Shown here piece by piece: positions 24,101 to 35,407 of a DNA stretch of 64,000 bases. A model generated the notes under the pieces. The model made no database searches. It worked only from the letters and a program-made list of their open reading frames with translations, and was not told where the DNA came from. The stretch lies in assembly GCA_946807835.1 (NCBI GenBank), contig OX327712.1:12728001-12792000 (forward strand). The letters run 5' to 3'. Source of the DNA: Ailanthus altissimus (taxonomy: Eukaryota > Streptophyta > Magnoliopsida > Sapindales > Simaroubaceae). Within the stretch, counting starts at the first letter, position 1, and each line of letters starts with the position of its first letter. A program made the translations under genes and the position numbers.

Positions 24101-25989
24101 AAAAGTCTTATTTCATCTTCTTTAGTTCAGCAACCATCTTTGAGTGCAGAACAACGCTGATTATCAAATTTCAAAAGCATTTTACATCATCCCTTTTTAA
24201 TGCACTGATGCATGTGTTATAATAGGTTTAAAAAAAATGGCAACACTTGTACTGAATTTCATTATCCATTAACAAAATTTGCGAGTAGCACAAACTTGCC
24301 TTACAAAGCTCAAGCTTTTTACCTTCTTTTACATCATCCCATTTTAATGCACCGATGCATGTGTTATAATAGGTTAAAAGAATTGGCAACACATGTACAG
24401 GATTTCATTATCTATCAACAATATTTGTGAGTAGCACAAGCTTGCCTTACAGAGCTCAAGATTTTTATCTTCTTTTACACGACATTTGCATGAAATATTT
24501 GAACTTGGTCTTGCGCTGTCAGACAGCTACACAAAAGGAAAAAAAATTAGAATTCAATTGCTAATTGAGTCAAAGGTAAAAGAATGTTCATCATTGAATG
24601 TCGAGGAGTTTAGCAGAAGTACCTTGAAAATGTATATATCCTTGTACCCTTCAAAATCAACTCCAATCTTTGGCGCAATTTCATTTATGACTTTTTCCAT
24701 GTATGAAGTAGAAACGGTTGGGGAGAAAATTCTCTTCAATTGTCTCAAAATGCTTTCAGTAACCTGTCCTTCTCTGGCACTTTCTAAGCTCGGTGAATTG
24801 CTCCTGCAACAAGAAGATTAATTTAATTATTGCGTCTTCAGGGCACATTTACTACAACTATTAACTGCCATATACTTCGCATTACAAAAAATAGAAGACA
24901 AATACAAAGAAGATGGAAGAGAAGATATATATGGTACACATAGTATCATTTCTACGGTAAGAAACCGATGTGTTAATAGGATCGTTTTAGGCGCTAGTGA
25001 AATATTCTACATGACAGGTCAAAGAACAAAACTTAGCCACACCCCAGTAATCAAGCAATAATGTGCAAGGGGTAATGGATAAATTTGTTTCCAAGAGGAG
25101 CACAGACATGTCCCTAGAGAAAACCAAACCATATTCTAGGTGCCACAACAGCTTCCATCAGTGCAACTAACTGAATTGTTGGTTAACCAAGAAGGAACCA
25201 AAAGCATAGAATCATTCCTTTCTAAGGTTAGAATTAATGGCAAACATCACAATTTTTACTGCCAATTTCTGTTCAACCACAAAGGGTTTCCGTAAGATTT
25301 TGATATAAGTAGGCAAATTATTATTTTTTGAGGTTTCAATTTCCAAGCATAAAGACAGATAAAAGAAAGAAAGTATATGACATGAAACATTCAATCAATA
25401 ACATCAAATGAAAACAAGATCACATACCCTTGAAAAAGAATTTTGCCAAGTCTAGCAACTAATGTTCGCTTCTCCTCCTTTTCCTTCATGACGGTTACAT
25501 AAGAAGACAATAAATCTGGCCATACAATTTTGGCTACAGATTCCCATGGGCTCGTTGATATATTCCCTCTAACTTCATCATTATCTACCAAACAGAAGGC
25601 AAAAGGTTAATCCTACAAAATTGAAAACCAGACTATAAATAAAGAACAAGAACATATTAGAGTGATGCTAAAAAGGAAGAATCCTAACCTTTAGCCGGAT
25701 TATCATTCTCTAAAACCGAGGGCTTTTCACCCCATATCCGCTCAACATATTCCACTGAAATTGGCTCAAGATGGACAGAAGAAGGAAAGGGATTATTATC
25801 ATCGAAGTCAGCAGCAAACCACCTATACACAGCGCTGTCTGGATACACAATCTTCCCACTCCTGTCTGCATTCGGTTTGGGCAATCCCAAGTTTAAGTTT
25901 CTATTGAATTGAGGAACAAACACTTCCGGGGTTGGACATGGCCTTTGTGGATCCTTGGAATGGCGCTTGTGCGGTGGAATGTAAGACAT
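21179..25989 (-). CDS. Plant-specific uncharacterised protein (MSYIPPHKRHSKD family), possibly damaged
   Basis: Exons inferred from reading frame and GT/AG borders: 25689-25989 (ATG at 25987-25989; MSYIPPHKRHSKD start), 25428-25584, 24623-24803, 23340-23447, 22109-22378, 21179-21461 (stop TAA). Phases agree for the first five (1, 2, 0, 0). Conserved blocks are SSVHLEPISVEYVER (exon 1), STSPWESVAKIVWPDLLSSY (2), ILRQLKRIFSPTVSTSYME (3), PVRHMDEDISCLYKSLDLRL (4), LKLKVRHSDWFHFETSMGEA (5) and FPAPDMRLYTSC (6). I recognise this as a plant-only family of unknown function (I believe Pfam DUF7903, from memory); no catalytic motif, signal peptide or membrane span is seen. Two oddities: exon 5 ends in phase 0 but exon 6 reads correctly only from phase 2, so a small exon may be missed or the frame is broken; and near 21335-21340 the reading shifts by one frame, with a TGA if uncorrected. 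Confidence 0.7.
24181..24473. repeat. Tandem duplication in intron 3
   Basis: Two copies of about 147 bp (24181-24327 and 24328-24473), each starting TTTACATCATCCC and sharing TGCATGTGTTATAATAGGTT, at roughly 85-90% identity by eye. It lies between the exons at 23340-23447 and 24623-24803. Confidence 0.8.
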
Positions 25990-26525
25990 TACGGAAACAG
26001 ATACTTCTCACTACCTTAAACCACAATAAAAAAAACAATCACTTTTTACAGAATTCCGCGAAATAAAGCGCCATTGTCTTACAAAACAAGAACTTAATTC
26101 CTACAAAAAATGAAAGAAACAGTCCAATAACCCTAAAACAAACTAGTTCTTTCTTTAAACTCAAAACTTACCAAAGAAATTATATGTATAGAAAAGAAAT
26201 GGCCGCAACCTTAACATGCAACAAAGAATGTGAATCATAAAAGAATGACAGAAAGAAAGTAAATGAAATTATTTCTTTGTAACATTTTATTTAATAATTT
26301 CTTCCACTTCATAAAGACACGTCAAAATCATTCAACAAAAGCACATAATGAGTAAAAATAGCATTCACCCAGAAACGCAACTGAAGTAAAATATAATCAA
26401 TTGAACAAGCAATAAGAAGTGAGAAAGAAAGAAATATTACTCACGAAGTATTTGAAACTCTTTCATGTTTTAGCTTAGCTGACTATCAGACTTATAAATA
26501 CACGTAACTGGAAAAGGAAAGGAAC
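25990..26525 (-). other. 5' untranslated/proximal upstream region of the MSYIPPHKRHSKD gene
   Basis: No open frame. Purine-rich on the plus strand, as expected for a pyrimidine-rich plant leader on minus. A leader intron is possible but cannot be placed. Confidence 0.4.
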
Positions 26526-26724
26526 TGCTTACGTCAATTATATATCGCTTCTTAAAGACTTAAATAAGCTTTCGAATTTTGTTGCTTACGTCAATTATAT
26601 ATCGCCTTCTTCAAGAAGTTTCTTAAAGACTTAAATAAGCTTTCGAATTTTGTTGCTTACGTCAATTATATATCGCCTTCTTCAAGAAGTTTCTTAAAGA
26701 CGTAAATAAGCTTTTTGAATTTTG
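26526..26724 (-). promoter_or_regulatory. Three tandem 57/71/71-bp units with ACGT elements and TATA-like runs
   Basis: Units at 26526-26582 (lacking 14 bp), 26583-26653 and 26654-26724 are nearly identical. Each carries TTACGTCAA, an ACGT-core element of the bZIP (as-1/CRE-like) type, and AATTATATATCG, a TATA-like run. They sit 540-740 bp upstream of the start codon at 25989, so they are a candidate promoter with triplicated binding sites. Confidence 0.6.
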
Positions 26725-27793
26725 TTGCTTTGGGAAAGTGAATCCACGACGAGATTCCTTGTTATCGAAGGAAAAAAAAAGTGGAAGAGAATGTGATTAG
26801 TTAATTGAAAATTTAATATAAGAAAATTTATTAGAGTGATAATATTTGTATATTGTATTTTAAATTAGTGTGTTAAAAAATTTTAAAATTTATATTATTT
26901 TATTATTTAATTAATACTTTATACATTCTTTGTAAAGAGCTTACGAATTATATATAAGTTTTGCTATCGGGTTACACCCAAAAAGATTTATGTTAATAAA
27001 AATATAATTTATTTTTTATATATTTACAATTCTCTTTCATTTTTTTACGATGTAAAATTTTTATTTACTTTCTTAACAACTCTTACTTCGAACAAAGGAT
27101 CATTGAGCATCTCCTTAAATAATATCTTATCCATTTATCTTTTACACATGAAAACTTCACTATCTTTTTTATACTCATTTTATACTTATTTTTATTGCGT
27201 TCTAGGTGTACGTCTTACGTGAAGTGTTAGAGTACCACCTACCTTAAGAGCTCATTCTATCAAGTCAACTCCTCATTACTACTCATCTTCACTACATTAT
27301 GGGCACACACCTTACGTGAAGCTTGAAGTACAACAATGTCTATCCATAGAGCACAACACTGATCCATCATAAACTAGAGGCATGCACCAAGCTCACCACC
27401 TTCTCGTTCAGCACCGAGGATTTCTCCACCACTGAGCCTCCCCTCAAATGATATCCTATTCGCCTCTCTTCCACACTAGAAGACCTCGATCTGTTATTCG
27501 AACTCATCTTCTACTTATCTTCACCGCGTTGTCGGTGTACGCTTTATATGAAGTGCCAAAATACCGCTTACCTCGAGACCCACTCCATTAGGTCAACTCC
27601 TTATTGCCACTCATCTTCACTGCGTTGTAGGCGCACGTCTTATATGAAGTCCGAAGCATAACAACGCCTGTCCATAAAGTACAACACGAGATACATTGCA
27701 AACTAAGGGCATGCACTAGGCTCACCACCTTCTCGTTCAGCGCCAAGGATTTTTTTCACATGATTAACTTCGGGGCATGGTTTTGATACCACT
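26725..27793 (-). mobile_element. TRIM/LARD-like internal region with a 329-bp repeat
   Basis: About 27208-27420 and 27537-27750 are diverged direct copies, both ending ACCACCTTCTCGTTCAGC, with a period of 329 bp. At 27779-27791 the minus strand has TGGTATCAAAACC, a primer site for initiator tRNA-Met, two bases from the LTR at 27794. No coding sequence is seen, and the second LTR of this element is not recognisable to the left. 26725-27000 is plain AT-rich sequence. Confidence 0.5.
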
Positions 27794-27902
27794 TGTTAGG
27801 AGCCCGATGAATTACCTATATCTCCACATTAGTATGATGTTGTCCACTTTGAACTTAAGCCCTTATGCTTTTACTCTTAGTGTAGTAACCACTTATCCAA
27901 CA
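27794..27902 (-). repeat. 109-bp TRIM-like LTR
   Basis: On the minus strand it runs TGTTGGAT...CTAACA, followed by AG and then the primer site TGGTATCAAAACC. Terminal TG/CA, length and primer site fit a TRIM element. Confidence 0.6.
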
Positions 27903-27999
27903 CCGAAAAGAATAAATATTTATATATATGTATACTATTCATATTTTATTTGTATATGGATGATACTTAATTTATGTATTGTTATTAGTATTATTTGTA

Positions 28000-30493
28000 T
28001 AGATTAAGATATACTATTAGTATTGGATTTATTTGCAAGACTTTAGATTTATTTTAGGGACCAAATTATAATACTTTAAAAGTTTTAAGAGTTAATTTGT
28101 AAATATTAAAAGTTAGCATCTTAATATAAAAATACACATTTTAAACCCTAATTTACTCATTTTTTGGTCGAGCTACCCTTTAGAGAGAGAAAGAGAAGAA
28201 AAAAAATTAAAAATTTAAGTTTTAAGAAGTATATCATTATTATTTCTTAATTTACTGGTGTTAATTAAGTTAATTTCCTCAAGTTTTGATTTCTGAAAAT
28301 ATGTACAATTGAGGATTTGATGTGAATTTTTTAAGAAATATTGAGAATTAATGATGATTATGTAGATAACTTGATAAATCATGATATATTTGTACAAAAT
28401 TTACTTGATAGTCTCTTGATATGAGAATTTTATAAATTCTTGTACTTTGATTCTGGTTTTATATTTTGGAAATATAAAACTAGACATGTCTAAAATCATC
28501 TGAGACTTTAAATCGATTGAAAATTTTAGAAATCGAATTTTTAATGAATTTACAAAACTAACTCTGAAATTCTAGAAATTTTCTATGTTAACGGTATGTT
28601 AAAGTAACAAATAATTTTTGATCTGCAAAATGATCTTTAAAAATTACAATTTTATAAAATATGATAAATTTATATGTCTAATATGATATACTCAGAATTG
28701 AGAATTTAGATCAATGTGGTTAAATTGTTATGATTTTCTAAAGTGTATCAATTCATTGCAGTATTTGATTAACAGATTTTTAAAGCTATGGAATAAAATA
28801 GCTTTAAAATACTTTTGGCAAGGATTTTGAAGTAAAATATTTATGATGAATTGAGATATGTCTCAAGAGTAATCCTGTGGTAGTTTTATCATTTTTGAGA
28901 TAGTATATGATTTTATAACATTGGGGGACAAAATACTGTTCTGTAAATATCTTGATCCTGCCAAGATAATAGTTTGGATTTGATGGTATTTATAAAATGG
29001 ATTGTGTAAGAATTATGATATAATATTCATACATAAGGAGGATATATGATTTAAAAAAGATATATTTTAATTTTAGAGCAACTGGATATTATTTGTTGTA
29101 TATGAAAATTTTGTTAAGTGTAAGTGGTCAGAATGACAGGTTTTAAGAAACAAAGTAATTAGACTAATTCGATGTCATAAGTGCAATATGTGTAATTTTG
29201 TAAGCCATTTAAAGTATTTTGTATAAATTTTGAGGCTTATGAAATGATTAATCTCCATTGATAGGTTAAGGAGAATTAGCCTTGTACTCGAAAGTGCTAA
29301 GAGGTAAGTATACTAGACTTTGACTGAAATCACAATAAACATAGTAATTATTTATGTATGATTTTGTAAATGTGCTTAGAAATATGTTTATGGTTATATT
29401 ATGTCAAAGTATATTTTGATATGAAATATGAAAGATATATATTTATGAATGTGAGCATGGACATACATGACATATATGTGTTTTTGAAAGTGAGCTTTCA
29501 AAATGAAATATGTTTAATAAAGAAAGCTTTTGAAGTGTAATATATCCATGAGAAATATTTTTTATTTTGAGGATGCTTGAACTCACTATTGACTTAGTAG
29601 GCATCTTATATAATTTGTGGAGCCTTTATGTGTGGCCTTTTCTTCAGGATTGGTATATGTTATGTGTTCTGTATATAGGGAGGATCCTATTGGTACTTAA
29701 AAGAATAGTGAGTCATCACATTTGTGTGGTGGCGTATTGGTGCATTGGTGTATTGGTACATGTGAGATGACTCACTAATGATTAGGGTGAGAGTTTTGCT
29801 CTTACCTTCGGGCATGAACATTATATATGTGTAATTTAAACATCACTTGTACTATTTCTTTCATACAGTATATTGCATACGAGTGACATTTGGCTCATTA
29901 TATGATATGTGATATGGAAGTCCTACTAAGTAGTGGTTGAGTGATGGTATTCCTATTATATGTTTTATAAGAATGTGTAAGCGCTTACCTGACATGTTAT
30001 TTGATAAGATTATAATTTTAATTTATCACGGCATATCATACATATGCATTGTGTATATATATGTATTTGTATTTTGATATATGAAAAACTAGTATGCTTA
30101 CTGAGTTTTATACTTATTATAGTTTATGGTGATTTCAAATAAATAAGGTACATGTGTGCTTAGTAAATTTAGCAAGGCTTCTACTGTCCCTTAGGTTTCT
30201 TAAGTTACTAGGTTGTTGAGTATTTCATTTGTGGACATGTGGTTTAAAATATTTGATTTGTCCCTATTAAATAAATACTTATGTATTATTTTATTAAGTG
30301 TGGTTGTATTTGGTTTATGTTTTACCAATTATGATAATGAGTGAAATTTTATGTTGAACTTACTATTAACTTGCTAAAGATTTCTATGTTGAATTTAAGT
30401 TTAAAATTTTATGCAATATTAATTATGAGTGCACATTATTGAATGAGTGTAAGTTATGTCGTGTGTCAGATCATTTGGGTCTGGGGTGTGACA
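28000..30493 (+). repeat. Element F 5' LTR (chromovirus-like); left edge undetermined
   Basis: The block ends CTGGGGTGTGACA and is followed by a decayed initiator tRNA-Met primer site (TGGTGTCAGAG, 30502-30512), the usual arrangement in Tekay-like elements. It is not the same LTR as at 35408-37828, so the coding part downstream is not its natural partner. The start coordinate is approximate. Confidence 0.5.
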
Positions 30494-30512
30494 GCTTTTA
30501 GTGGTGTCAGAG

Positions 30513-30958
30513 TTAAGATATGATTCTATAGACTTTTAGGTGTCAAGTCAAGGGAATCGAACAGATGCAAAATCCTTAGGATTGTATTTGTAGTTTTGTT
30601 ATGTAAATATTTGACATATTGCTTAATTTTTGTATGATTTTGAAAAGATAACACATTATCTAAGAGCTATTAAGATTCTTTATATTATAGATAATGGTAC
30701 TTTTATGGATCTTAATGTTACCATTTAAGATTTTTTTTAAGTTGTGACTAATATGCTTAGCAAGAATGATGCACAACATCTTATAATGATAATTTGCATG
30801 TTATAGAGCAAATTGAGATAGTTTTCTCAATGTCAAAATATAGAGAAGTAGAGTATTAAAGACATCAATTGAAACAATTTTTATTGAAATAGAAATCTTG
30901 CTAAAAAAAAAGAAAAACAACAACAACTACAATGGCAACAACAAAATAACTGTAGAGG
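30513..30958 (+). other. Element F leader/decayed gag start
   Basis: No continuous frame. Short segments suggest a 5' leader and the beginning of gag with many stops. It ends at the LOG relic. Confidence 0.4.
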
Positions 30959-31235
30959 CTACAAACTGAGGTTTAAAATTATTTTGCCCTTTTTTCACTT
31001 TCATGAGTAGACCAATCTAGCTGATACAATGTTGGATTAGACAGATGGATAAAATACTATAATTGATCAATCAGTTAATCAACAGTTGGGGTAAAAATAA
31101 GAATGCGTTGTGCTAGAAGTTGAATGAATTATTTTTTCACTGCATAGTTAAGAAAAGATAACAAACTGTTATAAAAACCATTAACATTTAACAAACCAAT
31201 AAATTTTTTGTGGATTTGTAATTGTGCCCATGAGG
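30959..31235 (-). pseudogene. LOG-like relic, C-terminal third, older lineage
   Basis: Read on the minus strand it gives [20 protein letters not shown] then YNSLLSFL, two stops later LIDQL, then LDWST...KRAK and a stop at the same place as the LOG genes in A-C. The end (x-DWS-x-KR and final codons) matches the retroelement LOGs, whereas [12 protein letters not shown] resembles cellular plant LOG (NVDGYYNSLLSF) more than the NVNNYFDCLLCF of copy B. It has stops and small shifts. It is joined at 31235/31236 to chromovirus gag in the opposite orientation. Confidence 0.75.
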
Positions 31236-31960
31236 CTCACGGTGGCAGAGTATGAGAAGAAGTTTTCAGAGCTCTTCCATGCCGTTCCCTTTATAGCTGA
31301 TAATGAAGAGCAGAAGGCTAATAGGTTTATAGTGGATCTCAATCCTCAGATTAGGGCGTACATGGTATTGGCAGCCCACACTCAGTATAGAGCATTGGTG
31401 GAAGTTACAATTCGAGTTAAAAGAAGCATGATTTTCATCCCTAAACCGAAACAGCAGAGCCAGAAAAGAAGTTGGTCATGTGGTTCTTAAGGAGGACCTA
31501 GTAAATTCACACGAATAAAGGAGAGATCTATATGGTCTAGTAGTCAAAAACCAAGCCAATGAGCTCAATCCAACCAAGCTTCCGTTAAGCAACCATCAGC
31601 CGAATTCTGAAGCACTAAAGAGAGTTGAAAGAATTTTTCGGTGAGTAATAAATGTGGCAAAACCCATCCAGGAGATTGTAGGAAGGAGACTATCGATTGT
31701 TATAAATATAGTTAAGAGGGCTACTACATGAGATATTTCCCGAATGTTATAAATATAGCAGTAGGCCAGATGATAGTCCATCAGCTCCGGGATAAACTAG
31801 TGGTGGCCGAGGAAGATTCGAGGCAATCCCTAATTCAGAAGGCCGAATGGCTCGAGCCAGCCTAATACAGGAGCTGGTCGAGGAGGATGTTTTGGAGGAC
31901 CATAAGGCAGACCTCATACTTAGGCTAGGGTATTTGTAGTGACCTAGCAAGATGCGGATG
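31236..31960 (+). pseudogene. Element D gag remnant
   Basis: Reads TVAEYEKKFSELFHAVPFIA then NRFIVDLNPQIRAYM and VEVTIRVKRSM, matching the conserved capsid end of Tekay gag. It lacks the N-terminal part and is broken after 31490. A related gag is on the opposite strand in element E. Confidence 0.75.
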
Positions 31961-31964
31961 TAGC

Positions 31965-32310
31965 CCCAAAGGTTGTCATAGGTACGATGTCAATTTTTGA
32001 TTGAGATGCTTATATACTGATAGATCTTGGCGTGACCCATGCTTTTATTTCTATGGAGTTTATTGCAAAAGCTAGTATAGTGCCCCAATTATTAGATTGT
32101 GCAGTAGTAGTGTCTCTTTCTACAGGAGACTTTATTGTAGCAGAAATGGTGTATAGGGTTATTAAAATCAGTATTGAGAGCTAAGAGTTTATAACAGATT
32201 TGATTTTGCTAGCCATCAATGAGTTTGATGTGATTTTAGGGATGGACTGGTTGTCTAAATATTGGACCTCAGTGGATTATTTTCGAAAAGAAGTCAAATT
32301 ATGTAGCTGA
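31965..32310 (+). pseudogene. Element D aspartic protease remnant
   Basis: The active-site region reads LIDLGVTHAFIS (usual form D-S/T-G, here DLG), later VILGMDWL, the conserved flap-side motif. Interrupted by a stop near 32184. Confidence 0.7.
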
Positions 32311-32316
32311 GGGGGA

Positions 32317-33410
32317 ATGGAAGTCATTTTCTATGGAGTGCAAAAATTACTTCCCGCCAGTATAGTGTCAATAATAAAGGGAGAAAGATGCTTTGAAAGT
32401 TGTGTCAGAGGGTACTTAGTCTGTGCCATAGACATAAGAGATGGTACAACGAAATTTGAGAATATCTCAGTGGTTAGAAAGTTTCCAGATGTATTCTCAG
32501 AGTATCTTCCGGCCTTGCCTCTAGATAGAGAGATAAAGTTTAAAATAGAAGTAGCCCCTGGAACGCAACTAATTTTCAAAGCACTCTACAGAATGACTCT
32601 TTCAGAATTGAAAGAACTGAAGGTCCAGCTAGAAGAGTTAGTGCATAAGGGGTTTATCAGATCGAGTACTTCTCCTTGGGGGGCACCGATTTTGTTTGTA
32701 AAGAAGGAAGAAGAAAGTATGATATTATGCATTGATTACAGGGAACTAAATAAAGTAACGGTGCGTAATCAATATCCACTTTCGAGAATTAATGATTTGT
32801 TTGATCAGCTACAGGGGGCCAGAGCATTTTTTAAGATAGATCTGAGGTCAGACTATCATCAATTGAAAATTCGGAAGGAAGATGTTCCCAAGATGGCCTT
32901 TAGGACCCGATATGAGCATTATGAATTCTTAATTATGCCTTTTGGGTTGACTAATGCCCCAGCCGCTTTTGTGGCTCTTATGAACAGAGTTTTTCGATCA
33001 TATTTAAATCGATTTGTGATAGTATTTATTGATGATATATAGGTTTATTCAAGCAGTGAGGAAGAGCATGCAGAACATCTGAGGATTGCTTTGCAAACCT
33101 TAAGAGAGCATTGGCTGTATGCCAAACTCAGTAAATGTCAGTTCTGACTAGATCGGGTTGCATTTTTGGAGCATGTAATCTCTGTAGAAGGGGTAGCAGT
33201 AGATCCTCAGAAGATTGAAGCTATAGTGAATTGGAGATCGCCTACAAATTTGACAGAGGTCTATAGTTTCTTGGGTTTAGCTGAGTATTATAGGAAGTTT
33301 ATAAAGGGATTTTCAAGGATAGCCTATCCTCTGACTAAACTAACTCAGAAAGAAGAGAAGTTTATATGGTCAAAGCGTGCCAGTAGAGTTTCAAAGATCT
33401 AATGCAAAGG
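32317..33410 (+). pseudogene. Element D reverse transcriptase
   Basis: An open stretch of 241 codons contains the fingers and palm: [48 protein letters not shown] and the catalytic FIDDI, after which a stop replaces the leucine codon (33040-33042). The thumb continues as [16 protein letters not shown]...[17 protein letters not shown] (33166-33402) after another stop. Confidence 0.85.
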
Positions 33411-33870
33411 TTAACTTTGGCCCCAGTGCTCACACTTTCGTCTGAGAAGGACAGATTTACTACATATTATAATGCTTCCAGGCAGGGTCTAGGTTATGTG
33501 TTGATGTAGAAGAAAAAAGTAATAGCCTACACTTCTAGACAATTAAAGAAACATGAATAGAATTATCCTATGCATGACCTAGAACTAGTTGCAGTAATTT
33601 TTGCTCTAAGAATTTGGAGGCATTATTTGTATGGGTTCCTTGCAAGATCTTTACGGATCATAAGAGCCTGTAGTACTTATTCACTCAGAAAGAATTGAAT
33701 ATAAGGCAAAGAAAGTGGCTGGTGTTTATTAAAGATTATGAGTGCACCCTAGAGTACTATTCTAAAAAAGCCAATGTGGTGACAGATGCTCTCAGCAGAA
33801 ATTCTATTGGTTCAATAGCTCACTTGAAGGTCGCATATCTATCAATGTTGATAGAATAGAGGTCTTTGGG
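33411..33870 (+). pseudogene. Element D RNase H remnant
   Basis: Broken frames carry pieces such as YNASRQGLGYVLM, then [18 protein letters not shown] and [20 protein letters not shown], the family order. Several stops and shifts. Confidence 0.65.
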
Positions 33871-33899
33871 TGTAAAATTAGAATTGTTAGATTCGGGAG

Positions 33900-34880
33900 C
33901 ACTATTAGCCACATTTTAAGTCCGTCCGATACTGGTTGATCGGATCAGAAAACTACAGACTCAAGATCCACAGATAGTTAAATTAAAGGGTGAAATAGAG
34001 TATCGGCAGCGAAAAGATTTTTCAATGACCAAGGATGGTGTAGTAACCTCAGGTCAGAGATTATGTGTTCCGAATGTAAATGAATTAAGAAGAGAGATTA
34101 TAGAAGAAGCTCATTCTTCTACATATACTATATATCTGGGGAGCGCAAAGATGTACCATACACTAAAAGAACACTATTGGTGGAAGGGCATGAAGAAAGA
34201 TATAGCCAAAATTATCTCGAGATGCCTAACTTGCCAGCAAGTAAAGGCTGAGCATCAGAAACTTGTAGGGCTCTTGCAACCCCTTCCAATTCTAGAGTAA
34301 AAATGGGAGAGAATAATGATGGACTTCGTGATTGGACTTTCACGCAGTCAGAGAGGCAATAACACAATATGGGTAATCGTTGATAGACTGATGAAATCTG
34401 CCAATTTTCTACCCATTAGAAGTAGTTATTCTTTAGATAAATTGGCCCAGTTATACGTAGATGAAGTGGTACGACTCCATGTGTTCTAGTATCCATTATG
34501 TCAGACAGGGATCTACGGTTCACTTCCCGATTTTAGCCCAGTTTACAGAAAGCTCTAGGCACTAGATTAAGTTTCAGTATGGCCTTTCATCCACAGACAG
34601 ATGATCAGTCTGAATGGACAATTCAGACACTCGAATATATGCTTAGAGCGTGTGTTATGGAGTTTAAGGAGAGTTGGGATACTCATCTGTCGCTAATGGA
34701 GTTTGCCTATAATAATAGCTACAGACTAGCATTGGGATGCCACCATATGAAGCATTGTATGGAAAGAAATGCAGAACTCAAATTTGTTGGGATGAAATAG
34801 GTGAAAGGAAGCTGATCGGCCCAAAAGTTGTCCATATTACTTCGGAAAAAATTCAAGTTATCAAGCAGAGATTGAAAAAT
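33900..34880 (+). pseudogene. Element D integrase
   Basis: The HHCC zinc domain is seen at 34025-34300 (AHSSTYTIYLGSAKMYHTLK, then CLTCQQVKAEH). The catalytic core follows in shifted frames (WERIMMDFVIGL; later MAFHPQTDDQSEWTIQTLEY, 34579-34800, where the usual glycine-glutamine is changed). Multiple stops. Confidence 0.75.
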
Positions 34881-34989
34881 AGCTAGTGATAGATAGAAGA
34901 GTTATGCAGATAATAGGAGAAGAGACTTGGAGATTCAGATTTGTGATAAGGTCTTTCTGAAGATATAGCCATAGTATGGAGTACTAAGA

Positions 34990-35370
34990 TTCGGGAAGCA
35001 AGAAAAGCTGAATCCCCGATACATTGGGCCATATGAGATAGTTGAAAGAGTTAGAGAGGTGGCATATCGCCTAAATTTACCAAAAGATCTGGCTAGAATT
35101 CATGACATGCTTCACGTTTTCATGCTTCGCAAGTATTTAACAAATCTTTTGCATATCCTAAAGAAACAGTTAGTAGAACTGAACGAGAATTTGACCTACG
35201 AAGATAAGCCTATGCAAATCCTAAACAGGAAAGAACAAGTGCTTCGTAATAAAAGCATTCCCTTAGTGAAGGTGTTATGGATGAACCATGGAGTAGAAGA
35301 AGTCACGTGGGAACGTGAAGATCAAATACGAGTACAATATCCCCACCTTTTCGAGACATGTACGTTTTAA
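34990..35370 (+). pseudogene. Element D integrase C-terminus with chromodomain
   Basis: Contains AYRLNLPKDLARIHDMLHVF and, near the end, VLWMNHGVEEVTWEREDQIR, the chromodomain core of Tekay-type chromoviruses, which is thought to steer integration to heterochromatin. Its stop is at 35368-35370, 37 bp before the 3' LTR. Confidence 0.8.
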
Positions 35371-35407
35371 ATTTTGAAAACGAATTTTTTTTAAGGAGAG
35401 GTGAAAT

